Shown one piece after another: positions 24,621-62,900 of a DNA stretch of 64,000 bases. Source of the stretch: Cristatella mucedo (taxonomy: Eukaryota; Bryozoa; Phylactolaemata; Cristatellidae); the NCBI GenBank assembly GCA_009760855.2, contig WPIO01000015.1:5598501-5662500 (forward strand), written 5' to 3'. Position 1 is the stretch's first letter. Every line of letters begins with the position of its first letter. The notes below the pieces were generated by a model. That model saw nothing but the letters and a program-made list of their open reading frames with translations, was not told the DNA's origin and made no database searches. A program made the position numbers and the translations under genes.

Positions 24621-24784
24621 ATAGGCTCATGAAACTTGAGCATGATTTAAGTAACAAATGGTGTCAAAAGGAGCTTACAACATGCCAAATAATTACAGCA
24701 GCTTTCGGGTCTTTGTGATTCGTCATTCATATGCATATTCTTGCTCAAACTGTAGCTGCTGCTAGCGGATGTTACCACCGATCA

Positions 24785-24888
24785 TCTGGTAATGCTTTCT
24801 ATACAGCACCTGTAAAGTGCCTAGACAGAGATGAAGTTCTCTGAGGGTGCTATACGAATATATCATTATTATTATTATTATTATGGAG
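24785..24888 (+). mobile_element. L2-like LINE 3' end
   Basis: GTAAAGTGCCTAGACAGAGA, then AGTTCTCTGAGGGTGCTATA and an ATT tail of seven units. The hairpin stem is partly changed (GTGCC/GGTGC). Confidence 0.75.
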
Positions 24889-25315
24889 ATGCACGGAGTC
24901 AACTTGCACCAGTCACTCCCTTTTTTGTGCTGAATATGCCACCCGAACCTACATTGCACCCAATAACTCACCTCTTAAGTGCCATGCAAATTAAACGTTT
25001 ACCGAGCGTTCGGGCTGTATGCATATTGAAGAGGGCTCCCGGGCTTCGCTAAATATACATGCTCACAAGAACCGTGCGAGTAAGATTTCCACCGATTGCA
25101 CGCGACCTCTTCTCTCTGTTCTGCTCTGTGGAGTTGAATGTACGCTAATAGATTTACATGCACCAACTGCAGCGCCGCAGGTAAAGCATTGATCAGTTAC
25201 CACTACACGTAAACAGTAAAATTGTAAGTAACCGGCATCAAGCTCAGTCAGCAGCGAGCGGTACGCCCCGTATCCACTAACTCTAATGCTCTGCCCTACT
25301 GATCTGCTGTCTCCC

Positions 25316-25556
25316 TCTGTGCGTCTTTTCTCTCTCCTTCTGCTCTGCTCTCTATCTCTCTGCCTTTCTCTTTCTCTGTATCTCTCTATTTCTCTCTCTC
25401 TCTCTCATTCTGTGTATGTGTGTGTATGTGTGTGTGTGTGTGTGTGTGCTGTCTGCTCCCTCTCTCGCTCGTATAATGTCTCCCTCTGCCCCATCTATGC
25501 TCTCTGTCTCTCTCTCTCTCTCTCCATGCGTCGTTCTCTCTCTCTCTCTCTCCACA
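25316..25556. repeat. CT-rich tract with GT core
   Basis: Imperfect TC repeats flank a TG run at about 25410-25450. It is immediately followed by a LINE copy. Confidence 0.9.
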
Positions 25557-26292
25557 GTCAAATCTGCCTACTTTAAGCTACATAACGTTGCTAAAATTCG
25601 GGCTTGTTTAGATAAGGATGCAACGTCAAAGTTGGTTCATGCATTCGTGACATCCCGTCTCGACTTCTGCAACTCACTGCTTACTGGCCTACCGCATGTG
25701 CGATCAGGCGATTGCAGATGGCGCAAAACTCCGGAGCTAGGCCTGTCTGTCGTGAGTGCCGCAGTTTTCACGTCACACCACTTCTCACCGACCTGCACTG
25801 GCTACCAGTCAAGCAACGGATTGACTTCAAGATTTTGTCGCTCACCCCACAGAACAAGCATTGTACCACCCGCTTCTCGGAATCCACTAGTCTACCAATA
25901 CCTCGTACAAACCTCAAATCCTTTGGAGACCGTGCATTTAGTTCGTTTGCTCCCAAAGCCTGGAACTCCCGACTTGCGTCAGAACATCCCCTGACTTGAC
26001 CACATTTAAAAATAAATTAAAAACACCTATTTAGGACAGCATTTAGTGGGTCCCTGTGATTCGTCCTTCATGTGCTTAGGCGTGCTGACACTGTGCATGC
26101 TGCCACTAACCACATTTGCATGCTGACCCTGTGCATGTCACCCCTAACCATGTTATTCGTGTTGTTTGTGTATCAAATATGATATTACTCACCACTCAAT
26201 CGCATTTCTCTTTGCAGCAAATGTAAAACACCTAGAAAGAGATTGAGTTCTCTGAGGGTGATTTATCTAGTGCATTATTATTATTATTCTCT
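25555..26292 (+). mobile_element. L2-like LINE, thumb/C-terminus and complete 3' end
   Basis: SAYFKLHNVAKIRACLDKD, then LVHAFVTSRLDFCNSLLTGL, then LTDLHWLPVKQRIDFKILSL in a shifted frame, then SLPIPRTNLKSFGDRAFSS and AFAPKAWNSRLAS. The 3' UTR carries TTTCTCTTTGCAG just before the hairpin (26225-26275) and a TTATTATTATT tail. It is among the best-preserved copies, yet frameshifted. Confidence 0.8.
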
Positions 26293-26399
26293 CTGAGCTA
26301 TCTGCTCCCTCTCTCTGCTCGCGTGATATCCCCCTCTGCTCAGATACCCCCTCCCTCCCTCCCTTTCTCTCTTCTTTCCTCTGCTCTTAAGGTAAATAG

Positions 26400-26540
26400 A
26401 ATATAAATATAATTAATTTGTATAGTGCCCCAAGAGAACTTAATCTATAATCAGGCACTTCACATATGCCTCGGGGCTCGAGCCCACGACCTCAGCCAAA
26501 CATTGGTCGGAGCGAGCACCTTAACCAGTGGGTCAAAGAC
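26400..26540 (-). mobile_element. SINE-A copy
   Basis: On the minus strand: head with GACCCACTGGTTAAGGTGCT (A box-like), GTGGGCTCGAGCCCC (B box), GTGAAGTGCCTGATTATAGA tail hairpin and a short AAATTAATT end. Confidence 0.75.
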
Positions 26541-26819
26541 GTCTCCTCCCTCTCTGCTCTCTCTCCCTCTGCTCTGTATAATTTTGCTGGAAGCTCTCTG
26601 TGCACGGGAGTGTTCGATTGTGAACTCTGGCAAGCGACATAACTAGCTCTGTCATCCCAAGACCCGAAGCGAGCTCGCTCGTTGAGCCTGAGTCGTGCAG
26701 TCCAAGGTCGAGGCTCCTGCAGGACAATCGAGGAGAGCAGGCCTGCAGCTGGGGATACGTCTTTATGAACTTGAGATGACACGCTAGGCTAATTGGCACA
26801 CTAAAACAGGCTCTCTCTC

Positions 26820-26958
26820 ATTTGCATTTGTATAGTGCCCTAAGAGAACTACTTAATCTCTGTTCAGGCTCTTCGCACATGCTGCGGGGCTCAAGTCCAC
26901 GACCTAGGCCCGACCTTGGTTGGGGAGAGCACCTTAATCACTGGGCAGGAGAATATTC
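26820..26958 (-). mobile_element. SINE-A copy
   Basis: On the minus strand: CCCAGTGATTAAGGTGCTC, GTGGACTTGAGCCCC and a tail with GAGCCTGAACAGAGATTAAG. It lies about 280 bp from another copy in the same orientation. Confidence 0.75.
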
Positions 26959-26959
26959 G

Positions 26960-28460
26960 TGGCCAAACTCGGAAATTGGCTCTTGCCGAGAGCCAGGTCT
27001 CACGTACGACCTAGCCGTGTGACTCGGCGGACGCTCAGCTAGAGTTGTTTTCGCAAAAAGAGGACACTGGGTGGCTCTTCTCATCGTCGAATCCGTGAAA
27101 GTAACTGAACAGGACTTCGCGGGAGTTGTAAGGCCAAACTGCAGCAGCGAGTGTGAGTAGATGCGGCAAGGTAGTTACTGGAGAACAACTGCATAAGCGG
27201 TGGTCGTTAGCATCGAAACATAACTTCACACCGCACACAAGCTAAAATTAATGAAACGGTTAGATGAACAGAGAGTAGGAATTACAAAATGCCCTAGGAC
27301 CAAGAGATCTTCAAAGCGTTGGGGAGAACGAGGATTTTGTCTGCATGTCCTGTAGAGAGAGGGCGGACTCAAAAACGTGGATTATTGAGGTTCAATTGGC
27401 CCAATAATAGCAAAACGTCAAGCTCGAAGGTATATTTTTGTACGCCACGAGAGGGACATTGCCCCCCCCCCCCAGAGAACTTGCATTCTTCAATGTAATT
27501 AAGTGATGGAGCAAAAAATACAGAGGCATCGAAGAAGCGCTAGCAAAAGAAATTCTACAGCCCATCTCGGCCACATTCTTCTTAGTTAAATTGAGGTGTC
27601 TCATTCATTCACTGCTAGATTGGTATCATGCTTTCTAGAAGGTCCAGTATGTTGCTTCATTCAAGCACACTTACTCCGCGGGAACCACAAAAATGTCTTT
27701 CACATAGCAATTTCATTGCAAATGAGTGTACACAGAAAATACTACTTTTCCGTAAGCAACTAACGAGAAAAGAGGGTAAGCAAAAAGGAATTGCATCAAT
27801 GAAACTTTCATGAGTCAAAATGAAACAAATTTTTCGGGTAACTGTGCTCAATCTAAAAATTTGATTAATTAAGCCAAATGACCTTGGAATAGGTTATGAC
27901 GATTGCTTGAACAAGCCAAATTTATAAAACCCTTCAACGTTGTCTGCGAGATTTGCATTGATCGTCCCAGTACCACAGTCTGTAGATCACTGAAGTGGTA
28001 AATCCCAGAGAATCCTGCAGGCTCGTCGCTCGCTCTATGCGATTTGCCGCTATCGGCATTCAGTCTCATTCAGGCCTTCGGTCGATCTGCTTCGAGCTAA
28101 ATTGCAGTGCTCACAATCACTGTAAACTTGCACACCTTTCCTTTAATTACTTTGGGTTATCAAAAGATAATATCAATCCCAGCAGCAGTCGCAAAAACTC
28201 GGAATGCGATTTCCTAACGCAAATATCCCGAACTTTGAGTGTATACACCCTGCTATGCGCCCTTTGAGTCATAAAGCTTTGTTACTTGAGCACCTGTAGC
28301 CAGGATCAGACGGTTAAGTGCTATTTTACGGGCTTTTACCTCCGGTGGCGATTTGAAGAGCGAAATGTCAGTCGCGAGTAGAGCAAACGAGACCCGCTAA
28401 TGGGCAGCTACGCCGTTCGGAGCCGACCAGCCGCGTCTGGAGCGCCCCTGATCGATACTC
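26960..28460. other. Unrecognised DNA
   Basis: Contains a C homopolymer at about 27461-27474. No gene or repeat family recognised. Confidence 0.4.
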
Positions 28461-28464
28461 GACG

Positions 28465-28690
28465 ACAAATGAATAACATGGTTAGGGGTGACATGCACTG
28501 GGTCAGCATGCAAATTTAAATGCTGTCCTAAATAGATGTGTTTTTAAATTCCTTTTAAATGTGGTCAGGTCAGGGGATGTTCTGACGCAGGTCGGGAGGG
28601 ATTTCCAGGCTTTGGGAGTATACGAACTAAATGCACGGTCTCCAAAGGATTTGAGGTGGCTCATTCGTGCTCAATCTCAATATTCTCAGT
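28465..28690 (-). mobile_element. L2-like LINE, C-terminal coding fragment
   Basis: The minus strand encodes the block ending with the GDRAF and AWKSLPTCVRTSPDLTTF-like motif, then AFRTFKL. The 3' hairpin is missing. Confidence 0.65.
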
Positions 28691-30760
28691 GGGCGCGCAT
28701 CTAGGAGATCCAAGCGATGTGCGTTTGTTTTGTTTTTTTCAGTTCATAGGATCGGTTCTTTTGGCGTGCGTCGTCGTGCAACAATTTGCCACATTCAGCT
28801 AACTAAAACCCTAACTAGTAACTTGTGAATAGATGAAATGGCGGCCGCATGCAGGTAAAGTTTGAGCCGATCGTTTGCTCAATTTAAAATTGTAATTTTC
28901 CGCCTCGATTGTAAGCCCCGCCGGTCAGTTGCTATTCTACATACCTTAATGCACACGGCCGCTCCGTCTATAAGAAAGCATATATTCCCGATCATTTTTC
29001 TCGCAAATATTTTGCCCCGCTCCGCTCGGTGAGCAGCAGACGGAAGAGCTCGCTGGGCGGGCGGCCGGCCGCCGAAGTGCTCTTTAAGCCGTTGTAATGA
29101 TTAACTGTCAGTGCTGAAACGATAACGTTTGCCGTCTGCTCAGCCTGGTGCTGGGCTGGTATCCGTTCGGCCTATCTGGAAGCTCGTAGAGAACGGCGGC
29201 TAGCCGCAGCACAAGCGCGAGCAGCGATCGTGCGTGGAACAGCCAAGGAGGTCAGCAGCAGAGGCAGCAGTCGCTGATACGTCGGCAACGAGAGGAAAGG
29301 TCATAAAAATGGCCGTTCGCGAGAGAGCAAAGACAGTTGAAACAAAAGATAGCAGACAGTAGTGAAAGCCACTCCAACTAGATTTTCTGCAAAGTTCGCT
29401 CGTGCAAGAAGAATAAGCAGCCACTACAAGACTCCGCTGACGCTTAGAGGCGGTTTCACCGCGAGAGAGACAGCGCTGCCGAGTAACTTGCATTTTAAAT
29501 TATATTTAAATTACTAAAGGACTAACTTGAGCTTCTTAGTCGAAGCGAGCGAGTTGCTGCAACTATCGCTTGGGGTCTTTTAGGCAGCGATATCAAAATG
29601 CCAGACACGCCGAGGCTTTGTTTTCTGCCTTAGCACTGCTGCATGACTAAACAAACGAGGCTAAATAAACGACGCTAACACCTCGTGCGGTATTTTTGCG
29701 TTTACTTACTTTTTCGTTGCAGGAGACAGAGGTTGTGAAGGATACACTCGTATTCAGTCAACAAGCCGCCTCGCCAGGGTTTAAATGGCTTGTCCTTACG
29801 TGGATCAACCATAAAAATTATTGTCGTCAGCTACGTATGTGTGCAAATAGTGAACTCTCAGTGGGTCACCGGACCGGACGCTTGCTAAGCCAGAAACCCT
29901 TCATGTGACTGGACACGTAGAACGCTTCGGATTTCGGCTTATCTAGAGAGTGGCCTGCACTCCGAAACCCTACGGAGGCGTCAACAAGGAACGGTAAGCA
30001 TTCCACTCTTCTTGACTATGCAATGACTTGTCGCGTGCATCTTCGTTCGATTCACACTCGCTTTGTCAGGTGGAGGGGGCACAGGGATTGGCACAGTGAT
30101 GTAAGTAACTGGGCAGATCGAGTGAGCGTCGCCGCCTCGATCTCTAGCCGAATGCGATTACGGTGCACACTGAATGGGTGCTTCTGCCTACCTAGTGCCA
30201 GCTGTTGCTGATTGGTAAGTATGCAGCTGTGAGACGCTAGCCTACACAGTACTACTCAGACGATCGAAACTACAGGTCTGCGAGTGACTTAAATGCCTCT
30301 GGAATAGAGGGGTAGCTCGTCAGCGGTGAATAGGCTTCACACCTATCTGACGCGATTGAAAATGGAATGGACAGGAGTCGACGATGTATCGCTTACACTT
30401 GACGGTATTTGACAATGGCTTCCGATAGCGAGTCGTTATGAGTCAGTATAGTAGCAACAATAATAATTGTAGAATAAAAGTAAAAATAGATTGGTAGTAG
30501 AATTCCATGGGAGAAATTAGCACGATGGCAGGAATCTAGGTTACCATGGTAACCCGGGTTCGCACGGACTTCGATAACTACCTGAATATTGGTTCCAACT
30601 ATATTCAAATAGGCTAAAATTTCGGGCTCATTGAGTTCTATTCGTCAGCGGAAATACAGCAATTTTGAAAACTTTTTTCGCAAGTGCCCAGCCGCTGTCC
30701 AGATCCAGGGCAAGGGTCCAGGGCTCTATCACGAAAATTGAGCCTGTTTTTTCGAGGAAT
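28690..30760. other. Unrecognised DNA
   Basis: Several open frames under 100 codons, none with motifs I can name. GC-rich near 29000-29250. No supported gene. Confidence 0.35.
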
Positions 30761-30762
30761 AG

Positions 30763-31223
30763 CTAACGAGTGATGGCTGATTTGGGACAACCACTGGTGC
30801 CTTCTTCGGGCGCCCCAAAGAGTGCACCTGCACGCCCGGAGTGGCCTTCTGAGCTGATGCCCTTTTTTCTAACACGAGTCTGAGCCATATCGGATGCCGC
30901 CGCCAACGGCGCGCCAATATTGTCAAGATCTCCATCCTCACTATCAGCGATACTACCCAGCCGAGCACTGGCGCTGTGATTCCGGACCTCCTGCAAAATC
31001 TTTTCAGACCAGCTGGTGGCAATGAAGTTCCCGGAAATTTTTTCCAAGAACTTGCACACAAGTTCAATTGCGTGTTTAAGAACATCGTTGCTAACATCTT
31101 TTATATCGTCATTACAGCCATCCATAGCGTGCATCCTTTCATTGAGCTCTTGGGCACAAAGTCCTTCGATTGCTTCGACATAATGCTGACGGTGCTGCTC
31201 CTGAATTACGTCAGTGGCGTTTT
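30763..31223 (-). CDS. Unidentified open reading frame, possible exon or transposon-derived
   Basis: About 153 codons are open on the minus strand, from just after an in-frame TAG near 31224 to a TAG near 30763. The first ATG is at 31134. The N-terminal two-thirds looks like real protein: charged, helix-prone, with IQEQHRQHYVEAIEGLC, then DVLKHAIELVCKFLEKIS and SEKILQEVRNHSASARLGSI. The C-terminal third is Gly/Ala/Ser-rich. A possible acceptor (AAAAGATATAG) lies right at its 5' edge. It could be an exon of a neighbouring gene or a fragment of a retroelement structural protein. I recognise no family and assign no function. Confidence 0.3.
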
Positions 31224-31639
31224 CGACGTCGAAACACTATATCTTTTAGAGCAGCTATCCGAAAAATAAATAACTAATTGCGATCCTAATTGAGGAAATT
31301 CGACAACCAGGGTTACCACCATTGGGCTCATATCTTCCCATGCTGGTGCTTTGCAAATATCTTCAAGGGAAGGAGTCATGGTGGGTTAATGATTTGCAAG
31401 GTACCATATTTAAATCAGCATGCAAAAGCATACGTGAAAAAACAATTAGGGCTACCCGTTAATGGGACCTTTGGTTCTTAAAATGCACTGAATAGGGGAA
31501 GGTTGCGCAAGAAACCCCCTCTGGAAACCAAAAGACAAGTTTGCTGGATTACAGTAATAGCTGAGAGGAACAGATGCGTTTTTATCTGTGACTGAAAAGC
31601 CTCAAAATCTAAGCACAATCTAGCCCTCTTCAAAAGTGA

Positions 31640-32430
31640 ACTTTCTCCAGACCACCATATCAGCACTCAAGTCATATCTGCATACTTTCAGATAGGAAAT
31701 ATCGTCAAAACTTGGGTCTGATTAGACAATGAAACTGTTTCCAGCTAGGGTACATGCCGTTTTAACATCCTTAGTTACCCCAGTAAGTCGCAACTCGCAG
31801 ATGTTCTGGCTTGTGCTTACAGTCGATGCGAAACTCGGCAGCCAGGTTTGTCATTCGTGAATGTCATAGCACTAAAACATCTCATCATCATAACAAAATC
31901 ACAGCTTTACAGATTAACTGCATTCTCGCAGAATGGCGTTTTCTTTTAATTAATCAGTGCATCGACTTGAATGTTTTAGCATTCACTTTTAGGTCTCTCT
32001 ATTCCCTTGCTCTTCCACGTCTAATTGCACTGCTCAGAACTAATCCCCAGCAAGCCTTGGCATCGCACCTCGTCTGAATCGAGGAATCAAGTCGTTTACC
32101 AGTGCCTCAAAAAAAACTCAAATCTTTCAGAGACCATGCTTTGAGCTCGTACACTGTGAAATCCTGGAACTCACTTCCGACTGACGTCGCTACATCCCCT
32201 GACTTGACAGCCTCAAAACAGAAGCTAAAAACACACCTTTGCCTCACAGTATTTGCTGGGTCCTTCTGAATTTCCCTGTATGTACTAAGTGCATACTTAC
32301 GCTTACGCTGTGCATGTTATCACTTACTATATTGACATGCTTCCTCGCAAGCATATATAAAGTGTCTAGACAGAGATTTAGTTCTGTGATGGCTCAATAG
32401 AAACGGACTATTGTTTTGTATTATTAATAC
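31640..32430 (+). mobile_element. L2-like LINE, decayed C-terminal half and 3' end
   Basis: Homology starts at CCAGACCACCATATCAGCAC and runs through CIDLNVLAFTFRSLYSLAL, a LKSFRDHALSS-like block at 32110-32150, WNSLPTDVATSPDLTA and a 3' UTR with a degraded hairpin near 32355-32395. Confidence 0.65.
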
Positions 32431-32867
32431 TATGATGATGCAGTGTCATTGCAGATGGTCACAGGAGCCGGACTTTTCTGAAGTTTAGTCAATAAGAACT
32501 AACGGTCTGGTAAAAAAAAAAAGTTCAAGTAATAGCTGGACGACGGGAAGCCGAGGAGCAGAGCTATGAGGTCCGCTGGATCGGCACTAGGCACAGCGAG
32601 CGTAGACATGGAGGAGGGAGGTTAAATGGATAGCCATGTTGGATGGTGGATAATAACCAAGTGAAGCGGCCTGTAAGCTAAAGTTACATCTTAAATTCGA
32701 CTCGATGACTATAATATAGAGCCCTTGAAGCTCAGGCAGAACTGGCTTGATCTGGAAGTCACATCTTTGACATGCTACCTATTTGTGCACTAGTGGCAGA
32801 CAACTACGATCAGTTTGATGCAATTGTGTATCAAGACACCCTCACGTATACAAGTTCGAGTGTCGGC

Positions 32868-32955
32868 GCTCGAGAGAGAGAGAGAGATAGAAAGTGAGAG
32901 AGTGAGAGATAGAGAGAGAGAGAGAGATAGAGAGAGAGAGGGAGAGAGGGAGTGT
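32868..32955. repeat. GA microsatellite, imperfect
   Basis: GAGAGATAGAGAGA-type repeat. Confidence 0.85.
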
Positions 32956-33319
32956 GTTTGTGCGTGAGTGTGAAAGACACGCATGCACACGATAGCGAAC
33001 GTGAAATAGTTTCGCGGTCGAACTGTTGTCTGAGAGGATGGACCCTGATTGCGACAATGTTCCGCAGCTGAAAGTTGGCCAATTTAAAATTGGGAAAAAA
33101 ATATTTTAAATACCAATCCCAGATTTGGGCAGACTCCGTGGAAATATTTTTTATGAATCGACCTTAAATTTGAGATCTTTAAACGTCGGTGACTTTGCTT
33201 TCCAATAACCAGCAGGTTAGTCTCAATAGTCGTTGAACTTCTAGAACATTTAAATAGCTCCCAAAGACAATACAATTTATATTTATATAAAAAGCTAAAG
33301 GTTAGCTTACTCACCATAA

Positions 33320-33430
33320 TCATGTATTTATTAGCAGAGGAGCCTTAACGGCTATCAATATTTGCAGTGAGCAATAAAAGGTCGCCCTTTGCAGTACTCG
33401 AACCCACAAGCTTGGTTATGGAGAGGCTTT
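33320..33430 (-). mobile_element. SINE-B fragment
   Basis: Plus strand TTATTAGCAGAGGAGCCTTA, ACGGCTATCA and AGTACTCGAACCCACAAGC match the SINE-B body and B box in inverse orientation. The head is eroded. Confidence 0.55.
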
Positions 33431-35300
33431 CTCCTGGGGCAAAGACTCGTCTATTTTAGTCATTCTACGTATATTAGAATTGGCAGCATGCCAAAATGGT
33501 CAATGGCAGCAAGTGTAATTTCAACACGTTTAACCACAAAGCTTACCATTCTCGCTGAGGAAGCTCAGGCTGTGAGGAATGGGTATGCTTCTAGCCTTGT
33601 TCTAAAGATTCTCGAGTCATAGACTCTGCCTTGGCTTAGTGAGTGGGGAAGAATTACCAGTATTTGGAAGCCTAAGAACTGAAGGGAAGGCTCATTACGC
33701 AGTTATTCATGTGTTTGGGCCAGAGTAAGAGAACGAAGCGACCTTAAAGTGAATTTAGTGGGTAGAAAAAAGTGATAAAAGCACTAGAACCTCGGAAGTC
33801 GATACGGTGCTTGCCATAGAGAGCGAGCACAGATCCTCGGCTGCGAAACTCTGGCTTTCCTATTGCGACCTGATTTTCTCACACTGCCGCTGGGCAGGGC
33901 AGTCTAGTACGCGGAAGCTTAGCTGGTAATTTTTATTCAAGTCAGCAACGGCATCGCTAGTCACTGCCGACTCTGGCGCTGCAACATCGAACATCATCTC
34001 CCTAGCACAGCTGCACGCATTGCTGGGTTCGCCGCGAGAATGGCCGACGTTGAAGCCCTCGAGGCTGGCGTCAGCAGACGGGTCGTCGAAGACTGTAGGC
34101 ACACGACTGGCGCTAGCTCCAGAGCGTCGATTGTCTGCCTTGGGAATGCTTTCGGCCTTTCACCCGTCCCGCACGCTTCCTCGCTTGGCATAGGTGCGTA
34201 CCTGCTGCGTGCGCAGCGGGAAAACAACCTTATAAGGTCACCGGAAATCGTAGCACCTGCAGGGGAAGTCGCACCCAAGTGCTCTCAGGAGCTCGGTCTC
34301 AAGTGTGACTTGCCTTTGGCAGCTGCCTTCGTAGCATTCACAGTAGCCTTTATGTTAATAAGGTAAATTCACTAAACCTCTCGGGTAGATGCGGTGCTGA
34401 GCTCAAGAGCTCGCTGCAGCTAACCTGGCAGCTTACTGGCACCCGACTTAAAAACGGCGACTTGCAGCGAACTATTCACGCGACCAATCGCACTAAAAGT
34501 GCGGCGATAGAGTTCAACGACAGTCTGACTATAAAGAGGGCAGCAACAGAACAAGCAGCGAAGCAGAAAGCAGGAACTCTCTAAAGGAAGTGCCGGAATC
34601 GATGGATGGCTGGCTGAGGTACTCGCAGGAATCGTAGCACAGATCTTGCACTGGCACATTCCACGGCATAAGCCGACTCGCATGACATTTACTCCCCTCC
34701 CCCACTCCTGTACAAACGGCTATTCATTGGGAAAGGCTTGCAGTCATTGTGGCGAGGCCCCTCTTTTTATTGCCGAGCGGTGGATTCTCCTTGGTCCTCG
34801 CTCGCAGTTCACGAGCCGCGTCCGCGACTCCTCGGTTTGAGTCCGGTAGCAGGCGATGCCTAGCTGCCCACTGCAGGCGGCAGACGTGTACGACGATAAG
34901 ACTCCTCTACTGCCCGCCGTATAAGTGAGACTGCTGAATCGGTTGGACTTCACCTGTTCTTTACTTTTCCAGGTATGCAAAGGGCAAAAGGTCGCAGTGA
35001 AAACACTTGAGTTGCATCTATAGATTAAATACAAAAACAATCCGGCGTACTGACCTTGAAGAATGGCATCTCCGGTGCGATTGGCTATTCGTTGTAACAG
35101 TGAGACCAAGCTGATAATTCTGGAAATGAACAGTCGGCGCTCTCGCAAGGCTAACAGAAATTTAGTGTACCGTAAACGAAGTCATCCACTCCAGGAACGC
35201 CAAAAATGCGAGCGCCTGAAATATGTTCTCACTATTAGCCTATTAGCCGGCCAGTAAGAATGCAAACTAAAGAAAACTAAAAAGTACAGATACGTTCATT
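33431..35300. other. Unrecognised DNA, GC-rich in part
   Basis: 33850-34370 has overlapping open frames on both strands (108 codons plus, 94 codons minus) without motifs. CpG-rich composition rather than coding is the simplest explanation. Confidence 0.35.
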
Positions 35301-35301
35301 C

Positions 35302-35360
35302 AGCAACCTTGTTTACAAAGCTGCAGATGAGCCTTGACAGCTTTCACAAGGCAATAAACA
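35302..35360 (-). mobile_element. SINE-B tail fragment
   Basis: ACAAAGCTGCAGATGAGCC and AAGGCAATAAA match the 3' body of SINE-B only. Confidence 0.45.
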
Positions 35361-35394
35361 GAGGAATGCACAATTCAAGATTAGCTGTTGCCAC

Positions 35395-35535
35395 TGCTTT
35401 ATTTACGTAGCTGCAGAAAATCCTTGGCGGCAATCGGTCCCTCTTATCATACGGCATCACCTTTCGCTGGTCTTGAACCAATGACCTGGGTAGTTAAACT
35501 CGATCGCCTTACCGCCAGGCTACTAGGCCGGAAAA
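35395..35535 (-). mobile_element. SINE-B copy
   Basis: The body TTTACGTAGCTGCAGAAAAT, then a degraded B box (TCTTGAACCAATGACC) and head GGCGATCGAGTTTAACT on the appropriate strand. It lies next to a second tail fragment, so two insertions occurred close together. Confidence 0.5.
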
Positions 35536-35539
35536 TTTG

Positions 35540-36440
35540 AAGGATTGCAATGGCTGGAGTGAGGCTATGATCACGCTGGTCAGAAATCCACTGAAAACGA
35601 GCTGTAACCACCAAAGGTTTGGCACTAGCCTCATGTCCTAACGGGAAGGGAAAATAGATCGAGAATGCTAAGGCGAAACTTACAAATTAACGAATTTTCA
35701 GAGCCCCACGGAAGTCATGCAGAGACTTCGAGACTCAACCGGCTGAGGGCAGCTGCGATTTAAAAGAATTGATCTGCTGAGCTGTGCTGCTGTCTGCTGA
35801 CTAAGCGGCTTAGGTCGTGGCTGACAGACTGTGGCTTCTTGCATTTCAACTTTGCTAACAGCAAGATTGCCTAGAGCACTAGCGACTCAAATAGAACGCC
35901 AGAACATCGCTCATAGCACGTGACTCTGGGGAGTACTCCGACAATCGCTATATCTGCAGACCTCGCTTAGCACTGAGAGCCGCTAGTGGTCTCTTAAGTT
36001 TGCTGCGAGGTTCTTCCTTCGTCCAATCGCTGCGGAGATGCACGAGGCCAAAGAGTGTTAAAACTTGCCGGCGGCACTGCACAGCGCACTGTCTCAGTAA
36101 TTGATAATTTCTCCCTATGGCGACGACCCTCCCCTGAGTGCTGCTACGGTCCCGGGAGGGATCGGCGTTCTCTGATAAACGGAAGACGGCGAGTGGTTTT
36201 GTTGCACAGACGAGTGAATGCAGCAGCCACCGAAAGTAGCAACCGCTGCCGACGCTGGCACGTTCAGTTGGTCCGCGGCGGTGGTGATCGCGAGCTCGAG
36301 GCTCCGTTGCCGAGAAAGCAATTCCACCAGACAACCTCCTAGCGACCAATCGCTGCAGCGATAATTGAGCGCTCGCTGACCCCGAAAAAAGTCACTAATT
36401 CTATTAGCCTTAGCCCAGCGGCCGTACACGAAATGGGCAG
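35540..36440. other. Unrecognised DNA downstream of the nAChR gene
   Basis: Open frames up to 133 codons (36349-35948, minus) are Arg/Ser-rich and overlap other open frames on both strands. No motif supports them. Confidence 0.35.
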
Positions 36441-37268
36441 AATTCAAAGATAGCGCTTTATTGATTTCTTGTTAGCTCTTGCTCGCCGCCTTTGGCTATG
36501 ACGAGACGCCCGAACGAGGCTTCCGCTAGCCAGCGGCTCTCGCTCTGGGGAAGATGAGCGCGGCGACTTGGGCACATGGTTGACCCACGGCGCCGTGCGA
36601 GAGGGTGGCTTCGATGCCCGGCACGGCGGCGGCGGTTCCAATGGCGCAAACTCGCCGGCTGTCGCAAAAGGATCGTGCAAGTGGCCCAGCATGCATAGAT
36701 TGGGCCGAGCGGGTGGGGAATTTCGGCGTCGGCGGTCAGCTAAGTAACGCGAAAAGGTAGGGGAGGACAATGATACGTGTCAGCCCTGCACCGTCACCAG
36801 CTCCAGTCTGGGTAGGGCGAGAAAACATCCCGAGTTGCCAGCCGCCGGCGGCGTCGGCCGAAGCGGCAGGGCTGCGATAGCGGCATGGGACAGGCAACGC
36901 GGTGCTCGAGCTAAAAGCCTACGGCCGGCCGGCGCGAAGCTCGAACTCGAAGCGCTCAGCAGACGACAGCCCCTCGAGCGGCACCCAGGCGCAGTGTTCT
37001 GCAAATCGGCGAAGCGCTGAGCACTTCGCCACCGTCTCGAATCGCGGCACGATAGCGTGCGGCGCTCTCGTTCCAAATAGGCAAATACTCTCTTTGGGAA
37101 GCTAATGAAATTCGGATCGCTTTCGTGATGTGGACAGCTGGCCAAAGCCTTTTGTCCGTAAGATGAAGAAGGGGCTACGTGTGTCCTCCTTTGACCACGG
37201 CACTCCCCCGTCACGCCGCTGCTGAAGCCAGTGAAAGCCGTGCAAAGTGGACAAGCCAGCGGCTTCCA
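36440..37268 (-). other. Probable 3' UTR of the nAChR gene
   Basis: GC-rich sequence downstream of the stop has no recognisable coding content. The first good polyadenylation hexamer on the minus strand, AATAAA, is at 36462-36457, followed downstream by a GC/T-mixed stretch. This would give a 3' UTR of roughly 810-830 nt. The UTR end is an inference; no transcript evidence is available. Confidence 0.4.

Positions 37269-62900
<25,632 letters not shown>

Noticed and set aside
36444-36770. 108-codon Pro/Ser/Arg-rich minus-strand ORF after a pyrimidine-rich acceptor-like sequence
   Set aside because: It probably lies in the 3' UTR. An alternative last exon is conceivable but would remove TM3-TM4, and nothing supports it.
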